DNA of 8,580 nt. Source: Bacteroidota bacterium (GTDB lineage: Bacteria; Bacteroidota; Bacteroidia; Bacteroidales; VadinHA17). A program made the translations under genes and the position numbers. Where the stretch lies: positions 1-8,580 of the forward strand of contig JADFUQ010000136.1 of assembly GCA_015222065.1 (NCBI GenBank). The letters run 5' to 3'. Each line of letters starts with the position of its first letter. The first letter of the stretch is position 1. Below, one piece after another: positions 7,709 to 8,580 of this stretch. The notes beneath the pieces are model-generated. The model was not told the origin of the DNA, searched no databases, and saw only the letters and a list, made by a program, of their open reading frames with translations.

Positions 7709-8580
7709 CTATTTCAAAATAAGCACCCAGTCATTACCAGGACCGGGAATACCTGGAGCCTCAAAAACATTATTTCCACTTCCTGTTATAAGACCGGTAA
7801 GAAAGGGAGTTGGTTTACTAAACTCTTTATCATTTACCCTCCACATGCCATTACGGGGATTAAACCAATAAACATCCATATTACCAGAGTAAAGACGGGT
7901 CAGGTCAAGTGATATATCGCGACCATTTGCGCTATAGACCATAGCCCATTCCCCATTACCTCCGCGCATAGCGGTAACGCGATCAGAGGTAGCAATAGCT
8001 TTCTTTCCGGAAGTAGGCCCCCCATCGCCATCTCCAACAGTCATGCCATCACCTTTTGTGTCGCCCTGATCACCTATGATCAGTACCTGATCAGGCATCC
8101 GGTCGAGGAATTGGGCATCTGTCCATATCCCACGGGCAACAGTATAGAGATGGGCCATTTGACTGGCACCCGGCAATATAGCCAATTCCCTCCAGGTAGA
8201 AGGGAAACTATATATTTCAGAACCGTATGTATTCCCAAACCCACCGGCAAGGACTGTCTGATACGCCTGGTAACGAACCGCCCAAGCACTGGTGGCTCCT
8301 TCATATCGTCCCTCGAACAAAAAGGTTGGTTTGACCGGTATGAGATTGTAGTCGTGTGGTATAGATACTACCTGATCATAAGGTGTATCCTGGATTGAAT
8401 TGAATGCCAACCAGACTTCGTTATGAAACCATTCGGAGGAATTAGGCGCCCATTTACGCGGGTGGAATGAAATTAATACATTGCTGTAATCGGCTTCCCC
8501 ATCCTGGTTGTCCACACCATTTGCCCCGTCAGCCAGTCCCTCAGCCATGGCACGCCACACCTCACGATAGTCATGCAATC
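7709..8580 (-). CDS. Apiosidase-like (DUF4038) glycoside hydrolase with C-terminal collagen-binding-type domain, 5' end outside window
   Basis: About 290 codons are visible, ending at TAG 7709-7711. The reading frame runs off the high end; a TTG at 8576-8578 is most likely an internal Leu, since the family has several hundred residues before this point. Visible family features are DYREVWRAMAEGL, then ISFHPRKWAPNSSEWFHNEVWLAFNSIQ, and PVKPTFLFEGRYEG, the position of the family's conserved GEPRYE-like motif with a candidate catalytic Glu. From about 8000 down to 7709 the protein shows the C-terminal beta domain (EWAMVYSANGRDISLDL, VYWFNPRNGMW, NDWVLILK) annotated in Pfam as a putative collagen-binding domain. 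The founding activity (GH140) is removal of apiose from rhamnogalacturonan II, but DUF4038 is broad, so the sugar is not assigned. A Gly/Asp-rich stretch separates the two domains. The gene probably heads into the operon, 73 bp ahead of the carboxypeptidase. Confidence 0.87.
   Translation of the reverse strand, partial: LHDYREVWRAMAEGLADGANGVDNQDGEADYSNVLISFHPRKWAPNSSEWFHNEVWLAFNSIQDTPYDQVVSIPHDYNLIPVKPTFLFEGRYEGATSAWAVRYQAYQTVLAGGFGNTYGSEIYSFPSTWRELAILPGASQMAHLYTVARGIWTDAQFLDRMPDQVLIIGDQGDTKGDGMTVGDGDGGPTSGKKAIATSDRVTAMRGGNGEWAMVYSANGRDISLDLTRLYSGNMDVYWFNPRNGMWRVNDKEFSKPTPFLTGLITGSGNNVFEAPGIPGPGNDWVLILK
8006..8074 (-). other. Gly/Asp-rich 23-residue segment in the apiosidase-like protein
   Basis: Between the catalytic domain's last helix region (PDQVLII) and the C-terminal beta domain lies a stretch with nine Gly and five Asp in 23 residues, including GDQGDTKGDG and VGDGDGG. 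From memory of DUF4038 proteins this joint is usually short, so this looks like an insertion. The Asp spacing is reminiscent of calcium-binding loops but does not match a clean EF-hand or dockerin pattern. Confidence 0.45.

Noticed and set aside
8067..8093. Three TGATCA sites spaced 10 and 11 bp apart, resembling phased operator sites.
   Set aside because: They are inside a coding region, and two of them span the repeated Asp-Gln codons of PDQVLIIGDQ; codon content explains them.
8576..8578. TTG as the start codon of the apiosidase-like gene.
   Set aside because: It falls in the middle of the conserved domain, just before DYREVWRAM; the family has a long N-terminal catalytic part, so the gene surely continues beyond the window.
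1..8580. tRNA or rRNA genes, CRISPR repeats, transposases, integrase or attachment sites, SusC/SusD genes.
   Set aside because: None was seen on either strand; nearly the whole window is taken up by the four minus-strand genes.

Overview
The window reads as part of a polysaccharide-degradation locus from a member of the Bacteroidota (inference). The grounds are two lipoprotein-type signal peptides, a secreted protein with the '...VAQ|E' signal-cleavage style common in that phylum, start codons preceded mostly by A/T-rich leaders rather than strong Shine-Dalgarno sites, and the combination of a GH106-like enzyme, an apiosidase-like (DUF4038) enzyme and an S1 formylglycine sulfatase. No SusC/SusD pair, regulator, RNA gene, transposase or CRISPR array is visible, so this is an internal slice of a larger locus.

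All four genes lie on the minus strand, so transcription runs from high to low coordinates. First is the 3' part of an apiosidase-like glycoside hydrolase with a C-terminal putative collagen-binding-type domain (7709-8580, 5' end outside). After 73 bp comes a secreted M14 zinc carboxypeptidase of the cytosolic-carboxypeptidase (Nna1/CCP-like) type (6442-7635). After a 207-bp A/T-rich gap holding a perfect 16-bp palindrome and a possible stem-loop comes a 1191-residue lipoprotein that joins a glycosidase-like N-terminal half to a complete S1 sulfatase (2659-6234). After 66 bp comes a GH106-type lipoprotein (2592 down to 1, 3' end outside). Its 864 codons are open to the window edge.

Taken together, the genes suggest a cell-surface or periplasmic set that removes sulfate and deoxy-sugar or branched-sugar side groups from a complex, probably sulfated, glycan. 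The carboxypeptidase would trim peptide or amino-acid parts of a glycoconjugate. The substrate cannot be fixed from the sequence.

The most unusual points are the single-chain glycosidase-sulfatase fusion whose first half I cannot place in a named family, the CCP-like carboxypeptidase placed inside a glycan operon, and a strong base-composition mosaic. Hand counts on sampled 60-base lines give about 53% G+C in the apiosidase-like gene, 28% in the carboxypeptidase gene, 51% in the N-terminal half of the fusion, 40% in its sulfatase half and 38% in the GH106-like gene.
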